Shown here one piece after another: positions 35,601 through 44,791 of a stretch of DNA of 64,000 bases. Numbering within the stretch: the stretch's first letter is position 1; the number at the start of each line of letters is the position of its first letter. Made by a program: the position numbers and the translations under genes. The DNA is taken from assembly GCA_964534175.1 (NCBI GenBank), contig CAZHNS010000001.1, positions 62,001 through 126,000 of the forward strand, in the 5' to 3' direction. The notes below the pieces were generated by a model, which did not search any database, was not told the DNA's origin, and was given only the letters and a program-made list of their open reading frames with translations. Source of the stretch: JAFGHJ01 sp964534175 (GTDB lineage Bacteria > Hydrothermota > UBA3072).

Positions 35601-35835
35601 GAGATACCTTAAGGATGACGAAATATCCATTGGCATCTGTTGCTGACCCCAGAGTAGTTCCCACAATCAAAACATTGGCACCAGGTAAAGGTTCACCTGT
35701 TTCGGCATCAACAACAACGCCGGCGATTTTTCCGAAAACCGCACCTTTCGCACTTAGGTTGAAAATCAACAAACAAAAAATAATAAGTACAAGCCACCTG
35801 GTTAACAATTTATCCCTCCTTTCGGTACTCTTCAT
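32680..35835 (-). CDS. TonB-dependent receptor with carboxypeptidase-regulatory-like domain (copy 1)
   Basis: 1051 residues from ATG 35835 (AAAAGGAGG upstream); an upstream-extended frame has no such site. Signal/anchor at about 13-30, then a carboxypeptidase regulatory-like domain (GKIAGVVVDAETGEPLPGAN), as in SusC-type receptors. The plug follows (DGLTMVDGRTNEPILLPNLS, then LINIITQNPP), then a large barrel ending LAFRNPRSFNFGFGFNF. It imports or helps export a large ligand using TonB energy. Together with the next two genes it forms one of two duplicated modules. Confidence 0.9.
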   Translation of the reverse strand: MKSTERRDKLLTRWLVLIIFCLLIFNLSAKGAVFGKIAGVVVDAETGEPLPGANVLIVGTTLGSATDANGYFVILKVSPDIYNVQARMMGYESVTKTGVEVTADHTTQMRFELKTTVIPGEGVTVKADAELIKMDISASSISAKVEEIKAVPFVSDIGDYINQQPGIQRWEVRGGHINESSFMTDGLTMVDGRTNEPILLPNLSMIKELNIIKGGFNAEYDNVRSGLINIITQNPPVEGYSGSVTFEYSPPHYKHFGPSLYDPDNYYLRSFLSEGDVTGDGIPDSVCWKGTRVLPDSIRDSWKDFSGWERWSSRNEPYTAEQGKALFMWQHRVEGSDSLAPTGYTGNSRENPYGDNPDWNMDVGFGGPLPVIGDFLWDLGFYVSYRESREAWALPISDYSDYYIEKNAFVKLTTHPTKSIKLNFEFMSGEQNSLAQVVNGDIAENTSDFNLGQFVDFNEIEGAVGGYYLWSGDAAFDTDVALQLEHSYYGAGLAPYDVSHNMAGVTFDHALSSNSFYTIRITRLSNKRDCRGLEFLTPRDTTIYLFYPDSATEGDSICYLHITEEPYGYDTLHGPIDMVGDEVYMGAHCAGEYDTSMSTTWNAKFDFTTQINSFNEIKFGLLYNLDDLNTYFEKNRWEAPGGNWAVSWTANPIRGGAYIQDKIEFEGIIANVGVRADYFDPNIDWFELGTYSEYFTQEGKYNLDEAPKEPAKGQLKISPRLGISHPISENAKLYFNYGDFYSLPTSYNMFQIFLSGLNGPLGFLGNPNLEMARTTAYELGADISIADMFQLHIAGYYKDVKNEVNRVTYTGHPDDPPVHYGTILNNSYRDIRGFEIRFSKDFGDWWKGWVNYDYRVTTSGRTGRDEYFADPLDEQSTGYTEPTQDRPLPRPVMNLGLSFLTPERLGPVLGELDLSLLYFWEDGYFVTDQENFGEEILQWTPWKNIQLKIQKTLNIAGTSIYVYGQVNNLMNWKYLIDRGFSDDDDRNNYYQSLHLPLYGTEEYEDDPSRIEGNDRLGDVKSDDKPYIDMPNIEHLAFRNPRSFNFGFGFNF

Positions 35836-36070
35836 TAAAACCTCCTTTTTTAAGAGTTGCAGAATGATTTTTATACGAAGTCTGAAATATAGAACAATTG
35901 ACAAAGCAATATATTTTATTCGGTTTTAGTAACTCTATCAAGATAAACTCTTCCGGGTAAAAAAGCTCAACTAAATTGTTTCTATAATACAATTCTAAAA
36001 AAATCCCCCTTTATAATCCTAAACCTTAAAAAGTGGTAATTCTTTACCTTACTTGCTTAGTATTTAAATC
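35836..36070 (-). promoter_or_regulatory. Leader of module 1, related to that of module 2
   Basis: About 235 nt between promoter and TonB receptor start. On the minus strand it shares many segments with 44792-45030: AGTAAGGT, AGGRTTA..., GAATTGTATTAT/AAATTGTATTAT, AGAGTTTA.CTTGATAGA and TCAATTGTT, in the same order. A purine-rich AAAGGGGGAT (copy 2: CAAAGGAGG) lies in the middle. No shared reading frame crosses it. Function unknown; possible regulatory RNA. Confidence 0.55.
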
Positions 36071-36098
36071 ATTATAGGCGCGATGGATTTTTTGTCAA
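36071..36098 (-). promoter_or_regulatory. Promoter of module 1
   Basis: Minus strand TTGACA (36098-36093), 16-nt spacer, TATAAT (36076-36071), perfect consensus. Spacer AAAAATCCATCGCGCC differs from copy 2 at only two positions. Confidence 0.85.
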
Positions 36099-36202
36099 GT
36101 AAAAATTTAGGAAATTAAACGACTTTCATTTTAATGAAAAAATCTGAAAAAAACTTCTGATTTTTTCCGAGATATTGCGTTTATGCGTAATTTTCGATCA
36201 AT

Positions 36203-37006
36203 TTATTTTTTTCTGAGACCAATTATTATTACGACAATAGAAGAGAACATCATTACTATACTTAAAACTTGAGAAAGAGTAAGGTATTTGAGAATCAAAG
36301 CATTTCCGGAATATTGGCGAAAGAAATCGACTGTAAACCGGTGAAGCCCATATAAACCTATGAATAAAGAGAAAAGAAATCCATTAAAAGGCGTTTTTCT
36401 TCTTACTATCCATAATATTCCAAAAATTATCAATAAATTTAAGGCAGATATGAGTTGTGTGGGAATAACGGGTAGGCTATGTGAAGCTCCATTAAAGATT
36501 AAACCTCGTTGCAAGTGATCCCAGTATGCGGGAGGGTTCCATCTCGCAGGAAAGCTGACTCCTATACAGGAATTTGTAACTCTTCCGTAGCAGCAACCGT
36601 TCAAAAAACAACCTATTCTTCCGATTCCAATTGCTATTGCGATGCCCGGTGCCATAATATCCATAACTTTAGGTACAGGCAATTTTGCTATTTTTATGAA
36701 AAGTATTCCTCCTGCAAAACCGCCAATAAAACCACCATAAAATACCATTCCTCCTTCCCATAGTTTAAAGATAGTAATGGGGTCAGAAGCGAACTGGAAC
36801 CAATTTTCCCATATATACCATATTCTAGCACCTATAAGCATTCCTACTATTACCCACATGGAAAGAGATTGTATCATTATGGGTTGTATTTCGTTTCTGA
36901 TTGCTTCTTTATTTATAAAGTACATTCCAACAAGATATCCTGTTACGGCCATGACACCGTAAGCAGGTATTCTGAAATCTCCAATTATAAGTAAATATCT
37001 GTACAT
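36203..37006 (-). CDS. lgt: Prolipoprotein diacylglyceryl transferase
   Basis: 267 residues, seven membrane segments. It transfers diacylglycerol from phosphatidylglycerol to the lipobox cysteine of lipoproteins. The Lgt signature appears as GIGRIGCFLNGCCYGR (near 135), with the N-terminal IPAYGVMAVTGYLVG and the late GLYGLHRFTVDFFR. The GCFLNGCCYG variant is the form found in many anaerobic and uncultured lineages. It follows the rnfB-like gene by 23 bases. Confidence 0.93.
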   Translation of the reverse strand: MYRYLLIIGDFRIPAYGVMAVTGYLVGMYFINKEAIRNEIQPIMIQSLSMWVIVGMLIGARIWYIWENWFQFASDPITIFKLWEGGMVFYGGFIGGFAGGILFIKIAKLPVPKVMDIMAPGIAIAIGIGRIGCFLNGCCYGRVTNSCIGVSFPARWNPPAYWDHLQRGLIFNGASHSLPVIPTQLISALNLLIIFGILWIVRRKTPFNGFLFSLFIGLYGLHRFTVDFFRQYSGNALILKYLTLSQVLSIVMMFSSIVVIIIGLRKK

Positions 37007-37029
37007 TTTTTACCTTTTATTCTTTATTG

Positions 37030-37878
37030 TTAAGCATTTATCTTAGCCTGTATGCTTTTTGCTTTTTTTCGTAATTCGGATCTTTTTACAAAAGTTTTCG
37101 AAGGGCATTTTTCTAAACCGGGTTCTAACAGCTTATTCTCTTTTATTTTATTCCATTGTACTTCCGCGAGTTTGCCTTCCATTTTTATTATTTCATCTTC
37201 TGTTACTCTTGTGCAAAGAGTGCATCCAATACATCCCCTAGAACAGGCTTGTTTGACCGTTTTGGCGTCGTCATAAGAACGGCAGGCTATGTATATATCC
37301 TGATTTTTGGGAATAAGTTCAAAAAGTCCTCTTGGGCAGGTTTCGACACAAATTCCGCAGGCTGTACAATTTTCTTCTATTATGTAAGGTAATCCTTTTT
37401 CACCCATTTCAATTGCATCAAAGGGGCATGCTCTAACACAATCTCCGAGCCCCAGACAGCCATACTGGCATCCTTTATCCCCACCCATTAAATTGAGAGC
37501 TTCACATGTTGATATTCCGTCGTATTCAGCAATTCTTGCAGCTGTTTCTCTATCTCCGAGACAGCAAAGAACTGATACTTTCTCCTCGCCAACACCTTCA
37601 TTCTTAACTCCCATTATTTCTGATATTTTATCAGCTGCTGCACTTCCGCCAGCTTTACAACCGTTTACCGCATATGTGCCTTCTACGACTCCCTGAGCAA
37701 AAGCAGCGCAGCCCGGAGCTCCACAGGCACCGCAGTCTATACCGGGTAGAATTTCATGAATTTTTTCTACCCTTTCGTCCTTTTTAACTTTAAACTTCTC
37801 GGCGCTGAAAACCAGAAAAGCTCCAAAGATGAGCGTTAATCCGCCGAGTAATAATATAGGTATTAAGACTTGCGTCAT
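37030..37878 (-). CDS. rnfB: RnfB-like iron-sulfur protein
   Basis: 282 residues. N-terminal membrane anchor (VLIPILLLGGLTLIFGAFLV), then the Fes domain (LPGIDCGACGAPGCAAFAQG) for one 4Fe-4S cluster and two ferredoxin-type clusters (GLGDCVRACPFDAIEMG; NCTACGICVETCPRGLF), plus a further cysteine-rich part (CSRGCIGCTLCTRV). RnfB is the electron entry subunit of the membrane Rnf complex (ferredoxin:NAD+). No rnfA, C, D, G or E gene is next to it, so it is either split from its complex or serves a separate redox partner. Confidence 0.9.
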   Translation of the reverse strand: MTQVLIPILLLGGLTLIFGAFLVFSAEKFKVKKDERVEKIHEILPGIDCGACGAPGCAAFAQGVVEGTYAVNGCKAGGSAAADKISEIMGVKNEGVGEEKVSVLCCLGDRETAARIAEYDGISTCEALNLMGGDKGCQYGCLGLGDCVRACPFDAIEMGEKGLPYIIEENCTACGICVETCPRGLFELIPKNQDIYIACRSYDDAKTVKQACSRGCIGCTLCTRVTEDEIIKMEGKLAEVQWNKIKENKLLEPGLEKCPSKTFVKRSELRKKAKSIQAKINA

Positions 37879-37907
37879 CTGTCCTCCAATTTTTTATTAT
37901 CCAATTG

Positions 37908-37935
37908 AAAATAAATAGAAGTTATTCATTGTCAA
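37908..37935 (-). promoter_or_regulatory. Promoter of rnfB-lgt
   Basis: Minus strand TTGACA (37935-37930), 16-nt spacer, TATTTT (37913-37908). Leader of about 30 nt includes GGAGG before the rnfB ATG. Confidence 0.65.
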
Positions 37936-38039
37936 GAGTGTAAAACAAATATCTCACAGAGAGATACAGAGGAAAAATATTTTTTTGACACGGAACAAGT
38001 GATTAGTGATCAGAGACTAAGTATTCTTCCTGGTAAAAA

Positions 38040-38073
38040 TAGAGAAAGCGATCAATATTAATCGCTTTCTCTA
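38040..38073 (-). terminator. Intrinsic terminator of module 2
   Basis: Perfect 13-bp stem TAGAGAAAGCGAT/ATCGCTTTCTCTA (38040-38052 with 38061-38073), 8-nt loop; on the minus strand it is followed by TTTTTA. It lies 34 bases after the stop of the PorV-like gene. Confidence 0.85.
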
Positions 38074-38106
38074 ACAATTATAATATCGGTATTTTTTTCT
38101 AAAACT

Positions 38107-39129
38107 TTAGAAAGCAACTCCTATAGAAGCCCTATTTACCATGTCGAATTTATTAAGTTTTCCGTATGAATAATCTACCTTTACACCCTTAAGATTGAAG
38201 CCGACTCCTGCAGTTAGGCTTTCCTCATCGTAGTTGAATTTGTGACCGAGTCTGAGCATTATGCCCTTATAGGTATATTCGGCGCCTATAAGAACCCTTT
38301 CCGTATAATCTCTTGGGTGGATAACGTCTATAGCCAGCATTAACGATTGGTCTGGATTGACATCACCTAAAATATCAAAGAGATCTATAGCCAGGCCAAT
38401 TGCCAAATTTAAAGGTAATTGAAAAGATTCTCCTCTGGCTTGAGCGCTATCTCCCAGCATAAAGTGGTATTCAGGAGAAAAGTTTCTTACAGACATGCCA
38501 ATACCAAAACTCTCAAGTTTGGGAAATTCCGGGAAGAAGATAAGACCAAAGTCGTAAGCCAGACCTGAAACCTCGTTTGCCACGGCGTTATCTTCCCAGA
38601 CATCTGTTGGATTATATATATTTGCCCCTAAACGCTGAGATATATATTTAACCTGAGCACCGGTGGTAAATTTTCCGGTCAATCGACGAGAATAAGAGAT
38701 GCCGATTATGTAAGAATTAACTTCCAATAAGCCTACATCAATGTATCCTGCTGGATCGGTGGAGGAGACCAGTGTCCCTTCGACTTCTCCATAGTCCGCA
38801 TAAGAAACATTAATTCCAAAATTACCCCAAACTCCGCCGTTTATTGCCAGTATGGCATTATTATAGGAAATATCAGCAATCCATTTAGTTATATTGATAG
38901 AAAAATCAAATTTAGATTGCATTAGACCTAAACCTCCCGGATTATAGAGTAGGGCATTGGCGTCGTTTCCTATAACAGTGTAAGCTCCTGACATTGCCGA
39001 GGCTCTTGCACCCATTGTGACATTCAAAAACGTGCAGCCCGCCTGTCCAAGTTTTTTGAAATCTGAATAAGAATGAAGAGGTAACAGCAGAAGGGTAACC
39101 AATAAAATTAAAATACTTAATTTCTTCAT
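38107..39129 (-). CDS. PorV/PorQ-family outer membrane protein (copy 2)
   Basis: 340 residues. Signal peptide (LSILILLVTLLLLPLHSYSD), then KLGQAGCTFLNVTMGARASA and MSGAYTVIGNDANALLYNPG. The C-terminal 21 residues differ from copy 1 at only two places (YSYGKLNKFDMVNRASIGVAF-like ending), and the overall order of strands is the same, so the two arose by duplication. It follows the large secreted protein gene by 15 bases and a terminator follows. Confidence 0.87.
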   Translation of the reverse strand: MKKLSILILLVTLLLLPLHSYSDFKKLGQAGCTFLNVTMGARASAMSGAYTVIGNDANALLYNPGGLGLMQSKFDFSINITKWIADISYNNAILAINGGVWGNFGINVSYADYGEVEGTLVSSTDPAGYIDVGLLEVNSYIIGISYSRRLTGKFTTGAQVKYISQRLGANIYNPTDVWEDNAVANEVSGLAYDFGLIFFPEFPKLESFGIGMSVRNFSPEYHFMLGDSAQARGESFQLPLNLAIGLAIDLFDILGDVNPDQSLMLAIDVIHPRDYTERVLIGAEYTYKGIMLRLGHKFNYDEESLTAGVGFNLKGVKVDYSYGKLNKFDMVNRASIGVAF

Positions 39130-39144
39130 CTTTATCCTCCTCTT

Positions 39145-41481
39145 TTACCTTATTATAATAAATTTTTTGTTAACACTTCTACCATCAGGAGTTTCTATAT
39201 GGGCTATATAGAGCCCGGGTGCAGGAGTCTGGTCTGAATCGGTAATCATATATCTTTGACCTCCGGAAAATTCTCCCCAGGCTTCAGCTGCAGAGCCGTC
39301 GGTGTGTTCTATAGTTGTTATCAAATCGGCGGCTTCGTTGAAAATATATATTGTGCATTCCTGCGGTAAATTCTGAAAGACAATTTTATCTTCTGTTCCA
39401 GAATATTGAACCTGTTGAGCCCCAATATTGCAGGGGTTTGGAACTATCCTTATCTGTTCTAATGAATATGCGTCAGATGTATCGGGTGAAACTCCTCCTT
39501 TTACGCTTATTGGAGATTTGGACATGGTTAACCATCGACTGCTTTTTATATCACTGCTGTTATAGGCTACAACCTGATAATAATAATCGACATTTCTCTG
39601 GGGAGGGTTATCAGGTCTTGTTTCATAATCGCGATATACATAGTAATCGGATTTACCTGCTTCTGCAGAGATTGTGTCGATCACAACCCACCTACCAACC
39701 TCTACCCCTCCTGTCTTATCATATTCCCAATTTCCTGACGCCCTGGATATTATAAAGCCGTCTATATCGGAAGGCGTACCGCTTTCATACAGCCATTCAA
39801 TAGATGTGAAATTGGCGGCTGAGGCGAAACGAACCTCTTCAGGGGGTAATGGCGAAGCAGGTACATTATAATTGAGATTAAAATTCCTTTGAGCATTTAT
39901 ACCGTTTATAAAAAGTGAATCCTTACCGGTACATACCATTAGATCTTTACACATATCATTTAGAGTAGGAACGGCTTCGGGGTGTTCTTCAGGGTGTTCC
40001 ACGAAAACTTTTGCGTATGGATAATATTCAACTAGTGTGTTATAAATTTCAGCGGAATCCATAGACGGAAAATAATCTTCTTTAGCAGTTCCATCTCGCC
40101 ATGATTCACCTACTGACCAGGTGTATTCTCTTGTGATACCACCACCTATAACGGCCCACACTATCCTTAAGGAATCGCCGAATTCAAGATGATAAGGACC
40201 CAGTGAGTAAAGATCGTTAAAGAACCAGTGTCCTCCCCCTAATGCTTCCGTTATGTCCCATGGATCATAAGAGATAAACCATTCATTGAAATCTAATTCC
40301 TGTAAACGGTCCGGAGGCTGTTGAAAATATGTGTTTGGTCGGCAGGTATAGACACTATCCATAAGGTATGAATAATTTTTGGCTCCAATGTCGTGGTCCG
40401 GTTTAATTCCAGCTATCCCTCTTGCGAGAATCGAGAAATTGTTTTCAAGAGAGGTGGTATCTGTGAATTCGGTTTCTCCGCTCCATATGCATGCGGGTAC
40501 CATCCTCATCTGAGGTTTAGCCATATCATTGGTTTCCGGATGGTTATCCGGTCCAATCGGTGATGGTCCCATAGCGACGTTAGTAGATGGAGGCGCATAA
40601 AGAACTGCTTCACCCGACCATATCGACGCGTCGAGCCATGCGGGTTTTGAACTGTGAGTTGATGATCTTTGTCCAAAATTGTCAACGCTGGATATTGTAC
40701 CTTCTAAAGAATTCCATGGATAAACATAAACTATTCGCAGGGAATCGTCGGGATCGGGTGTACATCCTTCCCAGCTCAACCAGCTGTGTACGTCGTCCGT
40801 GCCGTGTGTTATCATTTCGTGATTTCTTGCAAAATAAAAACTGTCCAGGGTCTGACCCGGGAGCTCGATAACGCTGTCCAGATCGACGTTTCCCGTATTT
40901 ACAAGCGTCCAATCCCATATCACATAATCATCATGGTCCTGAGTTCCCCAGCCGAGGCATCTCGCATATATATCAACACCCATACTGGTACGTATATGCG
41001 ATTCCGTCATTACATCCGCAGTGCCCCAAACTTTATTTGGTTCAATTTCGTCCCCACCAGAGGGAAATCTTGTGTCACCAAAAAATATTCCTTCCATATA
41101 TATTCTCGGGTATCCATATCTGAAGTATCTGCGAATTGTTATTAATTCGTCGTCCGGGACAGCTAACATAAGGCCCGGGTCGCCCCGAAACGGACAGCCG
41201 CTCATAGCATAATCCCAGACCAGGCCGTTGGTGTCAGTCCAGTTCTTGCAGGCAAGGATTTGACCTCCGGTACACATCAAACCGCCATTTTTCCAACCAG
41301 GGGTATAAGCGTGATTCCTCGTGTAGTCAACCTTCCCGTCCCAGCCTACAATATGAGATTGTATCCCGGTATCATAAATCAGAGCCTGAATTGTTCCTAT
41401 GTCAATCTTGGTAGCAGTGTGACTCTTCAGGATCAGACTCAGAGACATAAATATTAAAATCAATTTTAAATCTTTTGCCAT
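39145..41481 (-). CDS. Large secreted protein with sorting-like domain (copy 2)
   Basis: 778 residues, paralogue of the protein at 30221-32650. N-terminal hydrophobic segment (LILIFMSLSLILKSHT). Shared core near 190-230: VWGTADVMTESHIRTSMGVD and HDDYVIWDWTLVNTGNVDLD. A linker with PASPLPPEEVRFAS precedes an Fn3-like region. The C-terminus (IYIFNEAADLITTIEH, PAPGLYIAHIETPDG) is the sorting-like domain. The core diverges much more than the ends, as expected for a surface protein with changed ligand. Confidence 0.8.
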   Translation of the reverse strand: MAKDLKLILIFMSLSLILKSHTATKIDIGTIQALIYDTGIQSHIVGWDGKVDYTRNHAYTPGWKNGGLMCTGGQILACKNWTDTNGLVWDYAMSGCPFRGDPGLMLAVPDDELITIRRYFRYGYPRIYMEGIFFGDTRFPSGGDEIEPNKVWGTADVMTESHIRTSMGVDIYARCLGWGTQDHDDYVIWDWTLVNTGNVDLDSVIELPGQTLDSFYFARNHEMITHGTDDVHSWLSWEGCTPDPDDSLRIVYVYPWNSLEGTISSVDNFGQRSSTHSSKPAWLDASIWSGEAVLYAPPSTNVAMGPSPIGPDNHPETNDMAKPQMRMVPACIWSGETEFTDTTSLENNFSILARGIAGIKPDHDIGAKNYSYLMDSVYTCRPNTYFQQPPDRLQELDFNEWFISYDPWDITEALGGGHWFFNDLYSLGPYHLEFGDSLRIVWAVIGGGITREYTWSVGESWRDGTAKEDYFPSMDSAEIYNTLVEYYPYAKVFVEHPEEHPEAVPTLNDMCKDLMVCTGKDSLFINGINAQRNFNLNYNVPASPLPPEEVRFASAANFTSIEWLYESGTPSDIDGFIISRASGNWEYDKTGGVEVGRWVVIDTISAEAGKSDYYVYRDYETRPDNPPQRNVDYYYQVVAYNSSDIKSSRWLTMSKSPISVKGGVSPDTSDAYSLEQIRIVPNPCNIGAQQVQYSGTEDKIVFQNLPQECTIYIFNEAADLITTIEHTDGSAAEAWGEFSGGQRYMITDSDQTPAPGLYIAHIETPDGRSVNKKFIIIR

Positions 41482-41527
41482 TATTCCTCCTTTTTAAGCT
41501 TCTCTGTTACCTGGTATTCCATTTTCA

Positions 41528-44500
41528 TCAAAAATTGAGTTTGATACCTAAAGAAATGCTTCTTGGATTTAGGAACGTAAAGGAAGTTCTGTTTGGATCA
41601 TTTATATATGGTTTTTCTTCGCTTCTTAATTCTCCCACTTCGTCTGGCTCCTGTCCTTTAACAGGAGGAAGATATCCGTTGTTCTGCCAATCAGGATGTT
41701 CGTACATTGCAAGATGTAAAGATTTTAAATAATCAGTTTGATCTTCGTCGTTTGCGAATCCTCGTCTATTTAGGATCTTCCAATCAAAAACATTGTTAAC
41801 TTCGATGAAAAAGCCCATCTGGGTTCCCGAGAAAACAAAATCCTTCTCCAAACTCATATCCAGATCACGTTCACTTGGCCACTGGATATTATCCTGGACC
41901 AGATTAGCTTCCCAATCAACAGGGTTAAACGTGTAATATTCCCCGGCTCTCCAGTAATAGATAAAATTAAGCCGATAACCGCCAAGGAGAGATCCAAAGT
42001 CCGTGGGAAGATTAAAGCTAACCTGGGCACGAAAAACTGGACGGGCAATGGATTTATACTCGGTTGCATCCCTTGCTCCCATATTAACATTTTTATTTGG
42101 ATCTTCGTAATAAGTTGCGCGGCCAATACGTCCCAGAGACCTTACATTGTAGTCATAGTTTAGCCATCCTGTAATCCATCTGCCGTAAGGTTTTCTGATA
42201 CTTAATTCAAAACCTCGAATATCTTCATATTCTATATTCTCAACGGTGTTATAGACGAAAGTTTCGTATTGGTCCACGTACTGAACCGTATAAGGCTCAT
42301 CGCTTACATCTTTGTAATAACCCGCAAGGTGGAATAAAAACATGTCAAGTAAATTACTCTCAAAACCCACCTCGTAGGAGATGGTTCTCGGTAAATCCAG
42401 AGCAGGATTGCCAAAGAATCCATTTTGTCCACCAAAATTATAGAAAATCTTGTATAAGTCGTTGCTTGCAGGCAGGGAATAAAAGTGCCCGTAATTAAAG
42501 AACAGTTTAGTATATTCGGATATTGGGAAGGAGATTCCAAGCCGTGGGCTAATCTTCATACGCGTAGGCGCGGGTTCTCTGGTAACAAGACCTAATGTAT
42601 CCAGTATATATTTTGTATAATCGAACGCTAGGTCATTTGAATCTCCTATGAGTATATAATCATTGGTGTTTATGTAATCTGCTCTAATACCAACATTTGC
42701 AATCATTCCTTCCCATTCCACTTTATCCTGCAGATAGCTCCCTATCCTTGTTAATTTATCTTCCCACTGGACTGTTAATCTTTCATCCCAAAATCCTCTG
42801 TCTCCCTGCCAGTAAGTATTCATATAATCAAGATTAACCTCAATACCACCTTTTATCTCGTTGAATTTATTCATCTGGTGAGTTATATCGAATTTCGCAT
42901 TATAAGTGGTTACGTTAGAAGTGTCAAACTGACCAAGACACATAGCTCCCGCGTTCATGTTAGTTCCTAAAAGCGTTTGACTGTGATTGGATACTGTATC
43001 GCCAAGCTCATTTACTACCATTACCCATTCTCCGTAAGGTGCTTCGTCTACCCCGTAACGTAATGAATCGGGAAGCGTATCATTTCCGAAAAATTTAATT
43101 GTAGTAGTGTCTCTTTTTCGGACATCATGATAAAAATTGCAATGATGTTTCTTACGTACGAAGTTTGTCCTGATAGTGTAAAATGTGTTGGTGCTTAAGG
43201 AATGTTCAAATGTAAATCCTCCCATTGAGGCACGGACATCAAAAGGAGAAAGGGAATTTGGGTTGTACAATGAGGCGTCTGAACTCCAGTCTCCCAGTTT
43301 GGAACCATAATACTGGTAAATTATATCCATACCGTTTCTAAGGTATATCCTATCGTTGTCACCTGTAGCCCAACCTGTTTGCCCGTATCTGGTGAAACCA
43401 AGAGTGTTGATGATTCCGTATCTACCCAAAATACTTAATTTAGTATTTTGAGTTAAATGGGAAGTTAATTTTAGATCGACCTTATTTTCCTCGTAGTAAT
43501 CTCTCGAGTCGGGAAGCGCAAATGCGTCCCGATGGTTTCTGTATGAAACAAAAAAGGTCATGTCCCCTAAATATTTACCGATTACCGGGAGCGGTCCGCC
43601 GAAACCCACGTCTGCAGTCAGATCCGGTAAATCTCCATATTTTCCTCTCCTTGAACCTTCGTAGCTGGCGGGTAAAAGAGAATCAGTAAGAGAAGTATCG
43701 ACGAGATTTTCCCATAAAAAAATATCTCGCCATTCCTCAGGAGTCAACTGATAGTCTTCATTTTGTTCCGCGTAATCAATCCATCCATCGAATTCTTTGT
43801 CCACGATTTTATTCTCCCAATAGGATTCATCTTCGTATACAGTAAATGTATCCAGTCCGGCGGAGCTTGTATGGTAAACGCCAAAAGTGTCAACGTAGTA
43901 TGTTTTTATCCTATATTCACCGATGGTATCCGTATATCTGTCCGGACCAAGCCAGCAAACGCTATCCGTTTCATCCAGGAACATTGACAGATAGTAATTA
44001 TCCGGACTGTATATTGAAAGTCCACTGTGCTTCTGATGAGCTAAAGTGTATCGAAAATCAATTGAACCGTGGTAAGCATCTCTGGATCCTTCTTTAGTAA
44101 TAATGTTAACTACACCGGAACGAACGTTACCATACTCGGCAGTAAAACCACCTTTAAGCAACTGCACTTCTTTTACAGAGCTCAGATTAGGCGTCATTAT
44201 AGGCTCATTTACCCTGTTGTCTACCAAAAATAAACCATCAGTCATTAATTGAGTTTGGTCCGTGCTGCCTCCTCGAATTTCCCAGCCTTCTACACCAGCC
44301 TGCATATTGAGATAATCTTTTACATCGGTAATGAGCGGTACTGCCTTTATTTCTTCTACTCCTGCAGATACTGAACTGGCTGAAATGTCCATCTTGATCA
44401 ATTCACTTTTAGACTTAACTGTTACACCTTTGCCTTCTATGATGGTGGACGTCAGTTCGAAATTAAGAGGAGTGGTATGTCCGGCGCTTACAAGTACTTC

Positions 44501-44791
44501 TGTTTTTGTTATTGATTCATATCCCATCATTCTTGCCTGAACATTGTAAGTTCCCGGGGTAAGATTCAATATGTAGTAGTAACCTTCCGCGTCTGCCGCT
44601 GCACCTTTATCTGTATTTTCAACAATAATGTTTGCGCCCGGCAACCCTTCGCCTGTTTGCTCATCTACAACAACGCCGGCAATCTTTCCTGTAACCGCCG
44701 CTTTCGTATTTAGATTAAAGATCAATAAGGACAAAATAAACAGGATAAGCCATCTGGGTAACAATTTATATCCCCTTCCGGTACTTTTCAT
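41528..44791 (-). CDS. TonB-dependent receptor with carboxypeptidase-regulatory-like domain (copy 2)
   Basis: 1087 residues from ATG 44791, with AAAGGAGG upstream exactly as in copy 1. N-terminus nearly matches copy 1 (MKSTGRGYKLLPRWLIL; GKIAGVVVDEQTGEGLPGAN). Plug region: DGLFLVDNRVNEPIMTPNLS then VRSGVVNIITKEG. Barrel ends FTFLNPRSISLGIKLNF. Sequence is conserved around the plug and the barrel strands and diverges in predicted loops. It is the first gene of module 2. Confidence 0.9.
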   Translation of the reverse strand: MKSTGRGYKLLPRWLILFILSLLIFNLNTKAAVTGKIAGVVVDEQTGEGLPGANIIVENTDKGAAADAEGYYYILNLTPGTYNVQARMMGYESITKTEVLVSAGHTTPLNFELTSTIIEGKGVTVKSKSELIKMDISASSVSAGVEEIKAVPLITDVKDYLNMQAGVEGWEIRGGSTDQTQLMTDGLFLVDNRVNEPIMTPNLSSVKEVQLLKGGFTAEYGNVRSGVVNIITKEGSRDAYHGSIDFRYTLAHQKHSGLSIYSPDNYYLSMFLDETDSVCWLGPDRYTDTIGEYRIKTYYVDTFGVYHTSSAGLDTFTVYEDESYWENKIVDKEFDGWIDYAEQNEDYQLTPEEWRDIFLWENLVDTSLTDSLLPASYEGSRRGKYGDLPDLTADVGFGGPLPVIGKYLGDMTFFVSYRNHRDAFALPDSRDYYEENKVDLKLTSHLTQNTKLSILGRYGIINTLGFTRYGQTGWATGDNDRIYLRNGMDIIYQYYGSKLGDWSSDASLYNPNSLSPFDVRASMGGFTFEHSLSTNTFYTIRTNFVRKKHHCNFYHDVRKRDTTTIKFFGNDTLPDSLRYGVDEAPYGEWVMVVNELGDTVSNHSQTLLGTNMNAGAMCLGQFDTSNVTTYNAKFDITHQMNKFNEIKGGIEVNLDYMNTYWQGDRGFWDERLTVQWEDKLTRIGSYLQDKVEWEGMIANVGIRADYINTNDYILIGDSNDLAFDYTKYILDTLGLVTREPAPTRMKISPRLGISFPISEYTKLFFNYGHFYSLPASNDLYKIFYNFGGQNGFFGNPALDLPRTISYEVGFESNLLDMFLFHLAGYYKDVSDEPYTVQYVDQYETFVYNTVENIEYEDIRGFELSIRKPYGRWITGWLNYDYNVRSLGRIGRATYYEDPNKNVNMGARDATEYKSIARPVFRAQVSFNLPTDFGSLLGGYRLNFIYYWRAGEYYTFNPVDWEANLVQDNIQWPSERDLDMSLEKDFVFSGTQMGFFIEVNNVFDWKILNRRGFANDEDQTDYLKSLHLAMYEHPDWQNNGYLPPVKGQEPDEVGELRSEEKPYINDPNRTSFTFLNPRSISLGIKLNF

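Noticed and set aside
35810..35992. 60-residue ORF in the module 1 leader
   Set aside because: It overlaps the TonB receptor start and is not conserved in the module 2 leader, where the frame ends after about 14 codons.
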